Assembly: GCA_001771055.1 (NCBI GenBank)
Contig: MESS01000007.1
Span: 19,519-26,472 of the forward strand
Length of the DNA: 6,954 nt
Source: Caldithrix sp. RBG_13_44_9
GTDB taxonomy: Bacteria; Calditrichota; Calditrichia; RBG-13-44-9
Direction: 5' to 3'
The notes below the pieces were generated by a model, which saw only the letters and a list, made by a program, of their open reading frames with translations, ran no database searches and was not told where the DNA came from. The translations under genes and the position numbers were made by a program. Shown one piece after another: positions 6,844 to 6,954 of the stretch. Each line of letters opens with the position of its first letter. Position 1 is the stretch's first letter.

Positions 6844-6851
6844 AGGGAGGA
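6844..6851 (+). promoter_or_regulatory. Strong Shine-Dalgarno site setting the TTG start of the pseudopilin
   Basis: AGGGAGGA ends 6 nt before TTG 6858 and is the only good site in the 55-nt intergenic gap. There is an in-frame stop at 6840-6842 and no in-frame ATG before the conserved prepilin motif; the ATG at 6885 is out of frame. TTG is therefore the only sensible start. Confidence 0.7.
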
Positions 6852-6857
6852 ATAAGG

Positions 6858-6954
6858 TTGAATAAAATTAGTTTCACGAAGGAGGATGGATTTTCATTAA
6901 CTGAAGTCCTGGTAGTCATTGTAATCATTGGAATTTTAATACTTCTTGCTCTAC
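6858..6954 (+). CDS. gspG: GspG-like major pseudopilin, N-terminal part (cut by window end)
   Basis: Start of a type IV pilin-like protein that by family polymerises into the periplasmic pseudopilus. The 32 visible codons give a short leader (MNKISFTKEDG), the prepilin peptidase site between G11 and F12, and the sequence FSLTEVLVVIVIIGIL. Glutamate is at mature position 5 (E16), the conserved residue used for subunit assembly. The hydrophobic stretch continues to the window end. The reading frame is open at 6954, so length and C-terminal domain are unknown. Position straight after gspF favours GspG, but another type IV pilin or minor pseudopilin is possible. Start is TTG with a strong ribosome-binding site 6 nt upstream, which suggests good translation despite the rare codon. 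A prepilin peptidase gene is not in the window. Confidence 0.85.
   Translation, partial: MNKISFTKEDGFSLTEVLVVIVIIGILILLAL

Overview
The window is one tightly packed, co-directional gene cluster on the + strand. It encodes most of the envelope-spanning part of a type II secretion / type IV pilus-class machine. The organism must be a diderm, because an outer-membrane secretin and inner-membrane PilM/N/O/P-type proteins are present. The DNA is visibly AT-rich. Several genes carry good Shine-Dalgarno sequences and three of the seven appear to start at TTG. These traits and the secretin sequence would fit an uncultured or candidate diderm lineage, for example within the broad FCB group. That is inference; the sequence alone does not fix the phylum.

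Layout: (11-1897) a secretin with a signal peptide, three tandem N-terminal STN/N0-like repeats, one NolW-type N domain and the secretin core. (1902-3311) A single-pass inner-membrane protein joining a degenerate PilM-like actin-fold domain to a PilN-like periplasmic domain, which is the GspL arrangement. (3280-3831) A PilO/GspM-like protein starting at TTG inside the previous gene. (3831-4325) A PilP/GspC-like protein with an inner-membrane anchor and a C-terminal HR-like domain. (4339-5688) A sigma-54-dependent transcriptional activator with a degenerate receiver domain. (5711-6802) The GspF/PilC polytopic platform protein. (6858-6954, cut by the window end) The start of a GspG-like major pseudopilin with a clear prepilin peptidase motif. 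Junctions run from a 32-nt overlap to a 55-nt gap, and no convincing terminator was seen, so a single transcript is likely. No stretch over 300 bases lacks a gene.

How the genes work together: by family knowledge, the secretin forms the outer-membrane gate. The PilP/GspC-like protein links the gate to the inner-membrane PilMN and PilO-like assembly. GspF is the rotor or platform on which a cytoplasmic ATPase acts to polymerise the GspG pseudopilin. That GspE/PilB ATPase is not in the window. The most unusual element is the sigma-54 activator between the alignment-complex genes and gspF. Its AAA+ engine looks intact, with the GAFTGA loop and both Walker motifs, while its receiver seems to have lost the phospho-acceptor aspartate. 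This suggests a dedicated, possibly phosphorylation-independent regulator of the machine or of its pseudopilins.
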